From Ga0077527 sp038316355 (lineage in GTDB: Bacteria; Pseudomonadota; Gammaproteobacteria; Burkholderiales; SG8-41), in NCBI GenBank assembly GCA_038316355.1, contig JBBQAO010000002.1:62001-126000 (forward strand): a DNA stretch of 64,000 nucleotides. The letters are read 5' to 3'. A model generated the notes under the pieces. It was not told the origin of the DNA and ran no database searches. It saw only the letters and a program-made list of their open reading frames with translations. This document shows, piece by piece, positions 42,294 to 51,214 of this stretch (position 1 is its first letter; each line of letters starts with the position of its first letter). Both the position numbers and the translations under genes were made by a program.

Positions 42294-42879
42294 ATGGCGG
42301 GCGTATTTGGCCATCATTCCAGACTGTCGCTGGAACAGGTGCAGGAGCGGGTGCGCGCGTTTGCCGCGCAGATCTAAACCATAGACGCCGCGATCATGAA
42401 CGTGATTCGCGGCATCGCTGAAGGGCCATGCCAGCAGATCGAGGACATCGGCGCGATTGATTTCGAGACCACGCCGGACAATGTCTATCCGGTGTATCCG
42501 GAACGCGGGCTGCTGACGCACGCCAATCACTTCCAGTCGCTGGCGGCGCAAACCCAGGGCGTGGCGAAGTCCTGCAACGGCGACAGCCTGTACCGCGATT
42601 TTCGTGCGCGCCAGTTGCTTGAGCCGAAAATCGGCGCCATCACCGTCGATGATGTCAAAGCCGTGCTGCGCGACGAATTCGGTGCGCCGCGCGCGATTTG
42701 CCGCGCGCCGCATGATTACGCCGGACAGGGATCCAGCGATGACCATCGCCTCCACTGTGATCGACCTCGACAACGCAGTCATGCACGTTGCCGCCGGCCA
42801 GCCGAACCGCCCGGAGTACCAGCAGGTTTATCTGCCCGGAACGGAAGAGTGCAAGGCTGTCAGGGCGGGGCAGCGCTGA
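42294..42879 (+). pseudogene. Relic of a C45-type acyltransferase (acyl-CoA:6-aminopenicillanic acid acyltransferase family)
   Basis: The frame from ATG 42294 hits TAA at 42375, resumes in the same frame (MNVIRGIAEGPCQQIEDIGAIDF), and continues through PERGLLTHANHFQSLAA, the family's conserved haNhf block. It then shifts frame between about 42713 and 42745, after which TIASTVIDLDNAVMHVAAGQPNRPEYQQVYLPGTEE is read in the next frame to 42879. The N-terminal catalytic Cys region is missing. Dead gene next to the interrupted SulP gene. Confidence 0.7.
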
Positions 42880-42881
42880 GA

Positions 42882-43577
42882 TTAAACGGGCCGGTCGTAA
42901 CCGGGCGATGCATCAAGCTTCTCGATCATGGCGCGCAGTTTGGCAACGGCCGCACCAGGAGAGTTGAAAATCGGAATATTACTGACCGCGGCGACCGCGG
43001 GCACGGCGCGCGACAGCGTGAATTGTGCGAGCACGATGACATCGCAATCCCTGATTTCCCGCGCTCGGGCAGCAACCAGCGCATCGTGCCTGGCTGCATC
43101 GCCTCCGGCCAGCGCATCGAACGCACCCTCGACCACACAGGGCACCAGCTCGACCTCCTGACCGCGCGCGGCGGCCATTTCAAGGATCTCCGCGGAAATC
43201 GAGGGGATGGTTGGCCCCACAGTCGCCATGATCGCGATGCGCGATCCCGCCGCCAGTGCCTGCTCAATCATTGCATCATTCGGTTTGAGGATCGGCACCT
43301 TGAATTCGGCGATGCAGGTATCAATCACTTCGCGAAACGCGGAACAGGTAAACAGGATGCCGTCGGCCTTGCGCGAAACCATATGCCGGGTCAGCCTGCG
43401 GAAGACGTCATACATCTCCGGCACTACTCCCCCGGCCTCACGCACCCACGTGAACAGGCCGTCGTCGAGCAGGTTGCTGATGCGCGCCTCGGGCCAGTCT
43501 GACGCAAAGGCGCGGACAGCGGCATCCATCGCGTCCTTGTGGACGCTGAACAGTACGATATTGGGAGCCTGCGTCAT
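42882..43577 (-). CDS. Asp/Glu racemase-superfamily protein with a single catalytic cysteine
   Basis: The 231-residue protein has the first cysteine in GILFTCSAFREVID (about 76). The second half has VIVLAQFTLSRAVP where racemases have a Cys (usually LACT or LGCT), so the second cysteine is a Gln or Phe. GSRIAIMATVGPTIPS is the usual phosphate/carboxylate loop. One-cysteine members of this fold include arylmalonate decarboxylase, which keeps the opposite cysteine, and maleate isomerase. Reaction unknown, but two-base racemisation is unlikely. Lies tail-to-tail with the acyltransferase relic. Confidence 0.8.
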   Translation of the reverse strand: MTQAPNIVLFSVHKDAMDAAVRAFASDWPEARISNLLDDGLFTWVREAGGVVPEMYDVFRRLTRHMVSRKADGILFTCSAFREVIDTCIAEFKVPILKPNDAMIEQALAAGSRIAIMATVGPTIPSISAEILEMAAARGQEVELVPCVVEGAFDALAGGDAARHDALVAARAREIRDCDVIVLAQFTLSRAVPAVAAVSNIPIFNSPGAAVAKLRAMIEKLDASPGYDRPV

Positions 43578-43652
43578 GACAACCCGCTTTTGTCAGTAAA
43601 AGGAGACGGCCCCGATGGTATCGCGACTTCACGCCGCTGTGCGTCTGCCGTT

Positions 43653-43847
43653 TTATCCGAAGCGTTGCAGCATTGCCGGCGGATCCCGCTGTGGCACTGG
43701 CGGTTCTCGCGGCGGGAGTTCCTCCGGCGGCGGTGCCGGTGATGGCGGCGGATCGCTGATATCCGGCAACCGGTCCGGGGGCAGAGGCGGAATGTCCGAA
43801 GGCACGCCCGGCGTATGTGCCCTCAGCTTCAAGCGAGCAATGACCAT
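43653..43847 (-). CDS. Small proline-rich protein
   Basis: The protein has 64 residues from an ATG at 43847, which follows GTGGAGG at good spacing. After MVIARLKLRAHTPG it is mostly Pro with Asp and Glu (PPLPPDRLPDISDPPPSPAPPPEELPPREPPVPQRDPP). The ribosome site and composition favour a real short protein in the 43578-44043 gap. It could equally be chance in GC-rich DNA. No function can be assigned. Confidence 0.45.
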   Translation of the reverse strand: MVIARLKLRAHTPGVPSDIPPLPPDRLPDISDPPPSPAPPPEELPPREPPVPQRDPPAMLQRFG

Positions 43848-44043
43848 GAAGTCCTCCACTGGCTGGGATGAGAAAAAAATTGGACTGCTGGAGCGGGCCA
43901 TGGTTCATGCGGGAAAAAGCGGCAGCTGCAGCTGCGACAGTGGACATTCCCGTCGGCCCTCGCATAGCGATGGGCTGTGGACACGGCACAGTATCCGCTT
44001 CCATAATTCCGGGCGGCGGCACAAACCCGGACCCAGGACACCC

Positions 44044-44409
44044 ATGGCAGGCCCCAACGACCGGTTGGACAAAGTTATTCTCGATGCCCGGCGCGCCGCC
44101 GATCAGCGCGCCACGGGTTACCGGGCGCAGGCGCTGAAACTGTATCCGTGGGTGTGCGGCCGTTGCGCGCGCACCTTCACCCACGCCAACCTGCAACTGC
44201 TCGAAGTCCATCACAAAAACGGCAACCACGACGACAATTCGCCGGACGGCAGCAATTGGGAACTGCTCTGCACCTATTGCCATGAACATGAACATTCCAA
44301 AATCAAGGATGCAGCGGGGCGCACCGATACCGCCACTGCACTACCGGCGGCAACGTTTAATCCTTTCGCCGATCTGCAGGCCAGGCTGGATGCGAAGAAA
44401 AAGGATTAA
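44044..44409 (+). CDS. yajD: HNH nuclease-fold protein, YajD-like
   Basis: The protein has 121 residues from the ATG at 44044. The HNH core reads VCGRCARTFTHANLQLLEVHHKNGNHDDNSPDGSNWELLCTYCHEHEHSK, with two CxxC pairs for zinc and the His-Asn-His catalytic set, as in E. coli YajD. The upstream open frame belongs to no recognisable protein. Role in the cell is not established. Confidence 0.87.
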   Translation: MAGPNDRLDKVILDARRAADQRATGYRAQALKLYPWVCGRCARTFTHANLQLLEVHHKNGNHDDNSPDGSNWELLCTYCHEHEHSKIKDAAGRTDTATALPAATFNPFADLQARLDAKKKD

Positions 44410-44476
44410 GGCGGATTGTTGAGCCCGGTGCTGCGGGTTTCAGGGGAAATGCGGTTTTAATACCTTGGCCAGGCCA

Positions 44477-45634
44477 TCACTTTGCCGACGCTGGAGATGG
44501 CGGTGCGATACCGCGGGCGGTGTACGGTGCCTGGCGTGCCAGCTCAAGTGCGGCGTCAATGCGTTTTCTGTCTTTAGTTCGCAACCCCTCTGCGAGTTCG
44601 TTCGAAGCCTCGGAGCGCAGCAGCGCATATTTTCTGAGGATTTCGACTGACATCGTCGACGGCGCAGCCGGGTCGAGACTCAGTGCCGAGAGCTGCTCGA
44701 AACTTTGCTGATACTCGAGCGCGATATCGGATTCGATGTGTCCCGCAAGCTGGTCAAACGATGCGCCCCCTTGACGGCCGGCATCGAGGATCGCCTGCCA
44801 GCGCCTGGAAATGCGCTCATCGGCAGCGAGAAAATCGCGGATTTCAGTGCGAGCCTGTAATTCTTCCTGCCAGTTGTAGCCCGGCGCCGGAATATGGGTG
44901 ACGAGTGCGGACACCGCTGCCATAAGTGTTCCAGCGGCCAGCCAGTGACTGTATCTGTCCATCAGGCCCCGGCCCGGCACCGGGCGGGCCAGCGTGACAC
45001 CCAGCAGGGCGCCGGAAATCAGCCCGCCGATATGCGCCGCGTTGTCGATGCCCGGGATCAGCAGCCCGAAGCCTATGGTCACTGCGGTAAAAACGGCAGC
45101 ACCGCCGAACATCCAGCGAAAATCGGTCGGGTGCACCCGGCGCCGTTCGCGCCAGAGCCAGACGAGGAGCGCGCCATAGACGCCGAAAATGGCGCCGGAA
45201 GCCCCGCCGGAAACTGCGCGGTCGCCCTGAACAATCAACGACAGCAGGTTGCCGGTGAGACCGCTGCCCAGGAATACGACGGCGAAGCGCACCGAACCGT
45301 ACAGTCTCTCCACGAGACGGCCGCCATCCCACAGCGCCCACATGTTCATCACCAGATGCACCAGTCCAAAGTGCAGAAACATCGCAGTGCCGAGGCGCCA
45401 CCATTCACCATTCTTGGTTGCCGGGCCGAATCCTGCGCCCCAGGCGAGCTGCACATGGTTCGGCGAATGCCACAGCCCGGCGCCGTAACCGAACATTGCC
45501 GCAAAGACCAGAATGTTGATGGTGACCAGCGCAACCGTCACGGGCGTCAGCGCGAGCCTGCCGCGCATCAGTTCAGAGATGCTTGGCGGCACATGCGAGT
45601 CGGTCTGCGGGGGCTTGATGTCGGGAAAAGACAT
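44477..45634 (-). CDS. Rhomboid-family intramembrane serine protease with C-terminal helical extension
   Basis: The protein has 385 residues from the ATG at 45634. The catalytic dyad is Ser146 (GGASGAIFG) and His201 (NAAHIGGLISG), with the L1-loop signature MNMWALWDGGRLVERLYG. About six membrane helices span residues 30-260. The last roughly 120 residues are soluble and helical (EELQARTEIRDFLAADERISRRWQ...), unlike the short E. coli GlpG tail. It cleaves membrane helices of unknown substrates. The start at 45634 is preferred over 45676, which adds a polar stretch. Confidence 0.92.
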   Translation of the reverse strand: MSFPDIKPPQTDSHVPPSISELMRGRLALTPVTVALVTINILVFAAMFGYGAGLWHSPNHVQLAWGAGFGPATKNGEWWRLGTAMFLHFGLVHLVMNMWALWDGGRLVERLYGSVRFAVVFLGSGLTGNLLSLIVQGDRAVSGGASGAIFGVYGALLVWLWRERRRVHPTDFRWMFGGAAVFTAVTIGFGLLIPGIDNAAHIGGLISGALLGVTLARPVPGRGLMDRYSHWLAAGTLMAAVSALVTHIPAPGYNWQEELQARTEIRDFLAADERISRRWQAILDAGRQGGASFDQLAGHIESDIALEYQQSFEQLSALSLDPAAPSTMSVEILRKYALLRSEASNELAEGLRTKDRKRIDAALELARQAPYTARGIAPPSPASAK

Positions 45635-45743
45635 GGATTCGATGTTATCGCGGCGCGATGAAACTGTCGTGTCCAACCCGCCAAGCCCGTAAAATGGGCA
45701 GAAGATTTTTTAACCCCTTGCCCTCGAATCCCCCGAAAACGCC

Positions 45744-46169
45744 ATGACCAAATCCTTTGCCCGGCGCATTGCTGCCATGAATGCCATGTACAAACTCCCG
45801 GCCAGCGACCGCCCGATCCTGCCCGAAGATGTTGCCGGCCGCCTGACCGGATTCAAGGCGACGCTGATGGACGAAGTACATGAAATCGACCAGATCGTCG
45901 AGTTGGCGCAGAAAGGCGCATCGCAGGCGGACATCCTTGTCGCCATGGCTGACCTGCTCGGCGACGTGATCGTCTACTGCCGGTCGGAAGCGTTGAAATA
46001 CGGCCTGCCGCTGGAAGACGTGCTGGACGTCATCATGGACAGCAACGAAAGCAAGCTCGGTGCCGACGGCAAACCGGTTTATGACGCCAACGGCAAGTTT
46101 CTGAAAGGCCCGAACTACTGGAAACCGGAGCCAAAAATCAAGGCCCTGCTGGAAAACGCTGTCCGCTGA
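45744..46169 (+). CDS. MazG-like nucleotide pyrophosphohydrolase
   Basis: The 141-residue protein has the all-alpha NTP-PPase pattern: KATLMDEVHEIDQIVELAQ (Glu/Asp metal ligands) and MADLLGDVIVYCRSEALKYGLPLEDVLDVIMDSNESKLGADGKPVYDANGKFLKGPNYWKPEP. It probably hydrolyses a non-canonical or surplus dNTP. The next gene (DUF1993) follows after 42 bases. Confidence 0.87.
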   Translation: MTKSFARRIAAMNAMYKLPASDRPILPEDVAGRLTGFKATLMDEVHEIDQIVELAQKGASQADILVAMADLLGDVIVYCRSEALKYGLPLEDVLDVIMDSNESKLGADGKPVYDANGKFLKGPNYWKPEPKIKALLENAVR

Positions 46170-46211
46170 CTCAATCCTGAAAATTCACCCTGAACCGCAA
46201 AGGAATCCACC

Positions 46212-46718
46212 ATGCCCCTCTCCATGTATGCCGTCAGCACCCCGCGTTTTGTGCACATGCTCAACAACCTGTCCGCGCTGCTCGACAAGGCACAGGCCCA
46301 CATTGAGGCCAAAAAACTCGATCCGGCTGCATTGACCACGGCACGGCTGTTTCCCGACATGTTCCATCTTGCGCGTCAGATACAGGTGGCCTGCGACGTG
46401 GCCAAAGGGGCGGTGGCACGCCTTGGCGGTGTCGAAGTGCCCAAACACGAAGACACCGAGCAGACCATTGCCGAACTCAAGGCCCGCATCGCCAAAACCA
46501 TCGCCTTCATCAGCACCGTGCCGCAAGCGCAGATCGATGACAGCGCTGACCGCGACATTACCCTGAAGCTGGGCCGGCAGGATTACACTTTCAAGGGCAT
46601 GCAGTACCTGCTCAATTTTGCGCTGCCGAATTTCCATTTTCATGCGACGACCGCTTACAACATCCTGCGCCACAACGGTGTCGAGCTGATCAAGAAGGAC
46701 TTCATCGGCAACTTCTGA
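46212..46718 (+). CDS. DUF1993 family protein (DinB-like four-helix bundle)
   Basis: The 168-residue protein begins MPLSMYAVSTPRFVHMLNNLSALLDKAQAH and ends PNFHFHATTAYNILRHNGVELIKKDFIGNF, both highly characteristic of DUF1993. The histidines FHFHATTAY and HLARQIQ could form the metal site of the DinB fold. Function unknown. It probably shares a transcript with the MazG-like gene. Confidence 0.9.
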   Translation: MPLSMYAVSTPRFVHMLNNLSALLDKAQAHIEAKKLDPAALTTARLFPDMFHLARQIQVACDVAKGAVARLGGVEVPKHEDTEQTIAELKARIAKTIAFISTVPQAQIDDSADRDITLKLGRQDYTFKGMQYLLNFALPNFHFHATTAYNILRHNGVELIKKDFIGNF

Positions 46719-46725
46719 ACGCATT

Positions 46726-46750
46726 GTTCGCCCTGAGCCTGTCGAAAGGC
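46726..46750. repeat. CCTGAGC..GTCGAAGG-type dispersed repeat
   Basis: GTTCGCCCTGAGCCTGTCGA followed by AAGGC is close to the copy inside the mobile element at 20326-20350. Such strings are scattered between genes in many proteobacteria. It sits directly after the DUF1993 stop. Confidence 0.65.
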
Positions 46751-46791
46751 GGACCGGGCGTTGACAGGCCCGGCCTGAAAGGCATGGGCCA

Positions 46792-48339
46792 ATGGGAACC
46801 CATAATATGTCCGCATTACCCTCACCCTGTTACACCGAGCTGACCCGCGTTTACGCCCGGCTCTATCGTTACAACCATCTCTCTGCCATTGTCGGCTGGG
46901 ATCGTAATGCGATGATGCCGGCCGGCGGCAACGAGGCGCGCGCTGCGGCGGAAGCCGAACTCTCGGCATTGATCCATCGCACGCGCACTGATCCGCGGCT
47001 GGTAACCTGGCTGAAAGCGGCAGAGGCCGAAACGCTGGACGATACTGCGCGCGCCAACCTGCGTGAAATCCGCCGCGACTGGCGCGACGCCAATGCCTTG
47101 CCCGAATCACTGGTCGAAGCCAAAACGCTGGCGGGCGCCCGCTGCGAACACGCCTGGCGCAGCCAGCGCCAGGCCAATGACTGGAAAGGTTTCCTCGAAA
47201 ACTTCCGCGAGGTGGTGAAGCTCGCGCGCGAGGAGGCGCAACTCCTCGCCGATGACACGGGTCTCACGCGTTATGACGCGTTGATGGATCGATTCGAGCC
47301 GGGTGTGCGCGCGGCCGATATCGACTGCATCTTCGGCGATGTCAAAACCTGGCTGCCCGAGTTGATCAAAAATGCGCAGGTCAGGCAGGAAAACGAGCAG
47401 GCCAGTGAAAAAATCGTTGCGCCGCAGGGCCCGTTCCCGGTGGCGGCGCAACGCGCGCTGAACCAGGAAGTGATGACGCTGCTGGGTTTTGATTTCACCG
47501 CCGGGCGACTCGACGAAAGCACGCATCCCTTCAGCGGCGGAGTGCCGGAAGACGTGCGCCTGACCACGCGCTACAGCGACAATGATTTTGCGCGCAGCCT
47601 GCTCGGCACCATCCACGAAACCGGCCACGCGCGATATGAACAGAACCTGCCGCGCGCCTGGCTGGGCCAGCCGGTGGGCACGGCGCGTTCCTACGGCCTG
47701 CACGAAAGCCAGAGCCTGTCCTTCGAAATGCAGCTCGCGCGCAGCCGTGGCTTTGTCGGCCTGCTGGCACCGCTGCTCAGAAAACATTTCGGCGACCAGC
47801 CGGCGTTCGATCCGGAAAATCTGTATCGCCTGTGGACACGCGTGAAACAGGGGTTGATCCGCGTCGATGCCGACGAGGTGACTTATCCGGCGCACGTGAT
47901 CCTGCGCTACGAAATCGAACGCGCGCTGGTGGAAGGCGAAATCGAAGCCGAGGACATCCCGGCTTTGTGGGACGAAAAAATGCAGACCCTGCTCGGACTC
48001 GACACCCGCGGCAACTACAAGGATGGCTGCCTGCAGGATGTGCACTGGACCGAAGGCGCCTTCGGTTATTTTCCCAGCTACACGCTGGGCGCGATGTACG
48101 CCGCGCAGTGGTTTGCCGCCATGCGCCGCGCGATGCCGGACCTGAACACGCGTATCGCGGCGGGTGATCTCAAGCCGGTGTTCGAATGGATGGGCAGCAA
48201 TGTCTGGTCACAGGCCAGCCTGTGGGAAACCCCGGAGTTGGTGCGTCGGGCCAGCGGTGAAGCGCTGAACCCGCGGCACTTTCGAATGCATCTGGAGCGG
48301 CGCTATCTGGCAGCAGACCAACAACAAAAACATCAATAA
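46792..48339 (+). CDS. M32-family (Taq-type) metallocarboxypeptidase
   Basis: The 515-residue protein carries the HExxH zinc site at about 275-279 (GTIHETGHARYEQ), with the third ligand downstream (LHESQSLSFE), and SGGVPEDVRLTTRYSDNDF and GCLQDVHWTEGAFGYFPSYTLGAMYAAQ blocks of the family. Length equals the usual 500. It is a cytoplasmic zinc enzyme trimming C-terminal residues from peptides. An ATG at 46807 is an alternative start. Its TAA falls inside the AT-rich motif at 48331. Confidence 0.93.
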   Translation: MGTHNMSALPSPCYTELTRVYARLYRYNHLSAIVGWDRNAMMPAGGNEARAAAEAELSALIHRTRTDPRLVTWLKAAEAETLDDTARANLREIRRDWRDANALPESLVEAKTLAGARCEHAWRSQRQANDWKGFLENFREVVKLAREEAQLLADDTGLTRYDALMDRFEPGVRAADIDCIFGDVKTWLPELIKNAQVRQENEQASEKIVAPQGPFPVAAQRALNQEVMTLLGFDFTAGRLDESTHPFSGGVPEDVRLTTRYSDNDFARSLLGTIHETGHARYEQNLPRAWLGQPVGTARSYGLHESQSLSFEMQLARSRGFVGLLAPLLRKHFGDQPAFDPENLYRLWTRVKQGLIRVDADEVTYPAHVILRYEIERALVEGEIEAEDIPALWDEKMQTLLGLDTRGNYKDGCLQDVHWTEGAFGYFPSYTLGAMYAAQWFAAMRRAMPDLNTRIAAGDLKPVFEWMGSNVWSQASLWETPELVRRASGEALNPRHFRMHLERRYLAADQQQKHQ

Positions 48340-48348
48340 AAACAATAA
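48331..48348 (+). repeat. Recurrent intergenic AT-rich motif, copy 3
   Basis: CATCAATAAAAACAATAA overlaps the stop codon of the M32 carboxypeptidase, whose last codons therefore come from the motif. It is almost identical to copy 1 at 28761. Confidence 0.6.
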
Positions 48349-48451
48349 GTAATGGACCGCGTTGTTCCTCACCGGGCGATGCGTTGACGGCGCTGCCCGC
48401 GCCGGCAATGCCCGGATGCTTCTGACCGTCCAGCGCAAAGGGATGCGAATC

Positions 48452-49642
48452 ATGAAAATCAGGATCATCGGCGTGGCCATTGCCGCAGCGCTGCTGGCGA
48501 CCGCCGTTGCGGCGGCGAGTCTGGACGTATTCCGCGCACCGCAAAAGTTGCGCGAGATCAGCGCGAGCTTGTGGGCGGAACCGTACAAGGGCGTCACCAC
48601 CGACGGCAAGCTTGTGCCGGGACTGTTCGCGCTGGCGCAGACCGGCGTCTCCACGGCGCCCGTGCAAAAGGCCGCCGGCGCGTTCCTGGCGAGCCTGAAT
48701 GAAGCGCTGCGCAGGAAAACCCTGTTCGCCGTGACCGACGATGAATGGCGGCAGTGGGACAACCGCCACTTCGCGATGCGCCAGGGCACGGGCTTCTTTG
48801 AAATGAGCGAAGCGCAACGCAAGCTGGCGCTCGACCTGATGCGCGCAAGTCTCAGCGCCAAGGGCCTGAAACAGACCCGTGACGTGATGAACCTGAACGG
48901 CACTCTCGGCGAACTGACCGGGAATTTCGAGGAGTACAGCGAATGGTTCTACTGGATCACCATCATGGGCGAGCCCTCGGCGACCCAGCCCTGGGGCTGG
49001 CAGCTCGACGGCCACCACGTGATCATCAATTACTTTGTGCTTGGCGATCAGGTGGTGATGACCCCGGTGTTCATGGGTTCCGAACCGGTGAAGGCTGAAG
49101 GCGGCCGGTTCAAGGGCACCGAAATCATGCAGCCCGAGCAGGATAAAGGTCTGGCGCTGATGCGGGCGCTCAATGCGCCGCAGCAGGCGAGCGCACGGAT
49201 CCGCAAGGACAAGGCCGGTGAAGATCTGCTGAGCGCTGCGTACAAGGACAACCTCGTGCTTGATTACACCGGCATCCGCGCCACGGACCTGAGCGAGCCG
49301 CAACGGGCGCTGCTGCTCGACGTCGTCGCTGAATACGTGAACAACATGAAGGAAGGCCACGCCCGGGTGAGGATGTCGGAGGTGCGCACACACCTGAGCG
49401 ACACCTGGTTCGGCTGGATCGGCAGTACCGGGCAGGACGGCGTGTTTTATTACCGCATCCAGAGTCCCGTCATCCTGATCGAATTCGATCATCAGCGGCC
49501 GATTGCACTCGCCAGGTCGAATGTCGCCACGCGCAATCACATCCACAGCGTCGTGCGCACGCCCAACGGCAACGACTACGGCAAGGACCTGCTGCGGCAG
49601 CACCACCAGCGCCACGCCCACGGCACTCCTGCGGGAAAATAA
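48452..49642 (+). CDS. Exported DUF3500 family protein
   Basis: The protein has 396 residues from the ATG at 48452. A signal peptide (MKIRIIGVAIAAALLATAVAAAS) precedes the DUF3500 domain. Typical segments are QWGWQLDGHHVIINYFVLGDQVVMTPVFMGSEP (here QPWGWQLDGHH), the late FYYRIQSPVILIEFDHQRPIALA, and NHIHSVVRTPNGNDYGKDLLRQHHQRH. Histidines in these blocks suggest a metal site. Function is unknown; periplasmic. Confidence 0.87.
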   Translation: MKIRIIGVAIAAALLATAVAAASLDVFRAPQKLREISASLWAEPYKGVTTDGKLVPGLFALAQTGVSTAPVQKAAGAFLASLNEALRRKTLFAVTDDEWRQWDNRHFAMRQGTGFFEMSEAQRKLALDLMRASLSAKGLKQTRDVMNLNGTLGELTGNFEEYSEWFYWITIMGEPSATQPWGWQLDGHHVIINYFVLGDQVVMTPVFMGSEPVKAEGGRFKGTEIMQPEQDKGLALMRALNAPQQASARIRKDKAGEDLLSAAYKDNLVLDYTGIRATDLSEPQRALLLDVVAEYVNNMKEGHARVRMSEVRTHLSDTWFGWIGSTGQDGVFYYRIQSPVILIEFDHQRPIALARSNVATRNHIHSVVRTPNGNDYGKDLLRQHHQRHAHGTPAGK

Positions 49643-49684
49643 ACCCGGGTAAATCAAAGGCAAGGGCTGAAGGGCCCTGCGCAG

Positions 49685-50023
49685 CTAGCGTGAGCGGCTG
49701 GTCTTCACGAACTCCAGCGCAGCCTGGAACAGATCAAGATCCTTCTCGTATTCGGTTGCGTCGGCGCGGTCGATCTGTATCCATTCCCGCGTCGCCGCAA
49801 TGCCGCCGGGCTGGAACGGGCTGATGTTGTCCCGGGAGAAATGCACTTCCGTTGCCGTGGCTGCGGGCAGGCGCACTCCGACGCCGCTGCCGCTGATGCA
49901 CGCAAACATCTTGTCGCTGACGAAATAGGCATCGAGGCCGTTGATCTTCCTCGCGCTGACGCCGGGGAGTTTGAGCAGCAGGGCGTCGATCTGTGTCTTG
50001 GGGCTGGGTTTCGGTGTGTCCAT
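49685..50023 (-). CDS. TfoX N-terminal domain-like protein
   Basis: The 112-residue protein (IDALLLKLPGVSARKINGLDAYFVSDKMFACISGSGVGVRLPAATATEV...FQPGGIAATREWIQID) matches the TfoX-N/YjbR-like fold, here as a stand-alone unit without the competence-regulator C-terminal domain. Likely cytoplasmic; no function can be named. Divergent from the Spy-like gene. Confidence 0.8.
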   Translation of the reverse strand: MDTPKPSPKTQIDALLLKLPGVSARKINGLDAYFVSDKMFACISGSGVGVRLPAATATEVHFSRDNISPFQPGGIAATREWIQIDRADATEYEKDLDLFQAALEFVKTSRSR

Positions 50024-50209
50024 AAGTGCCGGCGGTTGACCGGGACAGTCGTGAGCGGAGACTGGATTATAAACATCCGGCGCACGGTGTTACGTTTGTA
50101 ACGATTACTTACATCACTGCGCGGAACGCGCCCCGCTGCCCCCACTCTGATCAACACCGCCACCCATATCGGGCGGACAGGAAGTGGCTCAACCATCTCG
50201 GAGGTAGTG

Positions 50210-50746
50210 ATGAACAAATTGATGATAAGTGCATTGATTGCTGCCGGATTTGCCACCGCTGTACCGCTGTCCATGGCGCAAACGGCCAATCCCGCGCCGG
50301 GCGCATCGCAGGGCCAGCATGCCCACGGGCAGCGCGGCCATCACGGCAAACAGGCGCGCCGTCTGCCCGGTGAACGTGTCGAAGCGCGCCTCGCTTACAT
50401 GAAGACTGCGCTGAAAATCACCGATGCGCAGCAAACGCAATGGGATGCTTTCGCCGGTGTGCTGCGCAAGCAGGCCAAGGAGGCCGATGTGCGAATCCAG
50501 TCGCATCGCGAAAAAATGGCGGCGAATACCGCGCGCAAACGTCCGACTGCAATCGAGCGGCTGGAGCGTCGCCAGGACTTCATGGCCACGGCCTCGGCGC
50601 GTATCGGCGAACGCCTCACCGTGCAGAAACCGCTCTACGCAGCGCTGTCACCGGAGCAGCAGCAAATTGCTGATCAGGTATTCGCCAGCCGCGGCGGCAA
50701 ACACGGCGGACGCGGTGGCCGGCACGGTGGGCACGGCAGGGCGTAA
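50210..50746 (+). CDS. Spy/CpxP-like LTXXQ-motif periplasmic protein
   Basis: The protein has 178 residues from the ATG at 50210, 4 bases after GGAGGTA. The signal peptide ends at SMAQTA. The helical body contains two LTxxQ-like motifs (LKITDAQQTQWDAF and LSPEQQQIADQVF). A His/Gly/Arg-rich N-terminal stretch (HGQRGHHGKQARR) and tail (GGKHGGRGGRHGGHGRA) could bind metals. The family comprises periplasmic chaperones and envelope-stress sensors. It is followed by a strong terminator. Confidence 0.88.
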   Translation: MNKLMISALIAAGFATAVPLSMAQTANPAPGASQGQHAHGQRGHHGKQARRLPGERVEARLAYMKTALKITDAQQTQWDAFAGVLRKQAKEADVRIQSHREKMAANTARKRPTAIERLERRQDFMATASARIGERLTVQKPLYAALSPEQQQIADQVFASRGGKHGGRGGRHGGHGRA

Positions 50747-50771
50747 CAAGACTGTCGTTGCATGGCAACAA

Positions 50772-50810
50772 AAAACGGGGGCGGCGCGAGTTGCCCCCGT
50801 TTTCTTTTCT
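50772..50810 (+). terminator. Rho-independent terminator
   Basis: A perfect 11-bp stem, AAAACGGGGGC with GCCCCCGTTTT (50772-50803), closes a 10-base loop and is followed by TTCTTTTCT-like T-rich sequence. Confidence 0.9.
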
Positions 50811-50927
50811 CCATCTGTCGCATCGCGGCAAGTCTGTGCATGCAGCGAGGGCCATTAACAAACACTTACAAAATTCCCGGGGCTATTGCGAACCGCTTCG
50901 TGTCCAATATGAGAAGGAGAGTCAACC

Positions 50928-51164
50928 ATGAAAACCCCGATCAAAGTGATGTTTGCAGTTTCGGTGCTGACGGTGTTGAGCGGCTGCGTGGCAGTTCCGG
51001 TCCAGCCGGGCTACTACGAACCCGCGCCTGTGGTTTATGTGCCGACGCCGGCGTATTACGGCCCGCCGGTTTTTTACGGGCCATCCATCCGCTTCGGAAT
51101 CTACGGCGGGGGCGGCCATGGCCATCAGGGCTATGGCGGGCGCCGCGGCTACGGACGCCGCTGA
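50928..51164 (+). CDS. Small Tyr/Pro/Gly-rich lipoprotein
   Basis: The 78-residue protein has a lipobox VLTVLSGCVAVP (lipid Cys20) and a mature part of repeated PxYY and PVV units ending in a Gly/His/Arg-rich tail (GIYGGGGHGHQGYGGRRGYGRR). A GAAGGAGAG ribosome site precedes it. It lies 50 bases upstream of the larger exported protein at 51215, so the two are probably an operon. Likely an outer-membrane or surface component. Confidence 0.8.
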   Translation: MKTPIKVMFAVSVLTVLSGCVAVPVQPGYYEPAPVVYVPTPAYYGPPVFYGPSIRFGIYGGGGHGHQGYGGRRGYGRR

Positions 51165-51214
51165 TGTCGGGGGGGGGCGGTCGCATCCTCGCTTGCTGAA
51201 CAGGAGAGCAGAAC

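Noticed and set aside
43615..44043. An N-terminal extension of the YajD-like protein from 43615
   Set aside because: The added 143 residues are low-complexity, lie opposite a better-supported Pro-rich ORF, and the family begins at the ATG at 44044.
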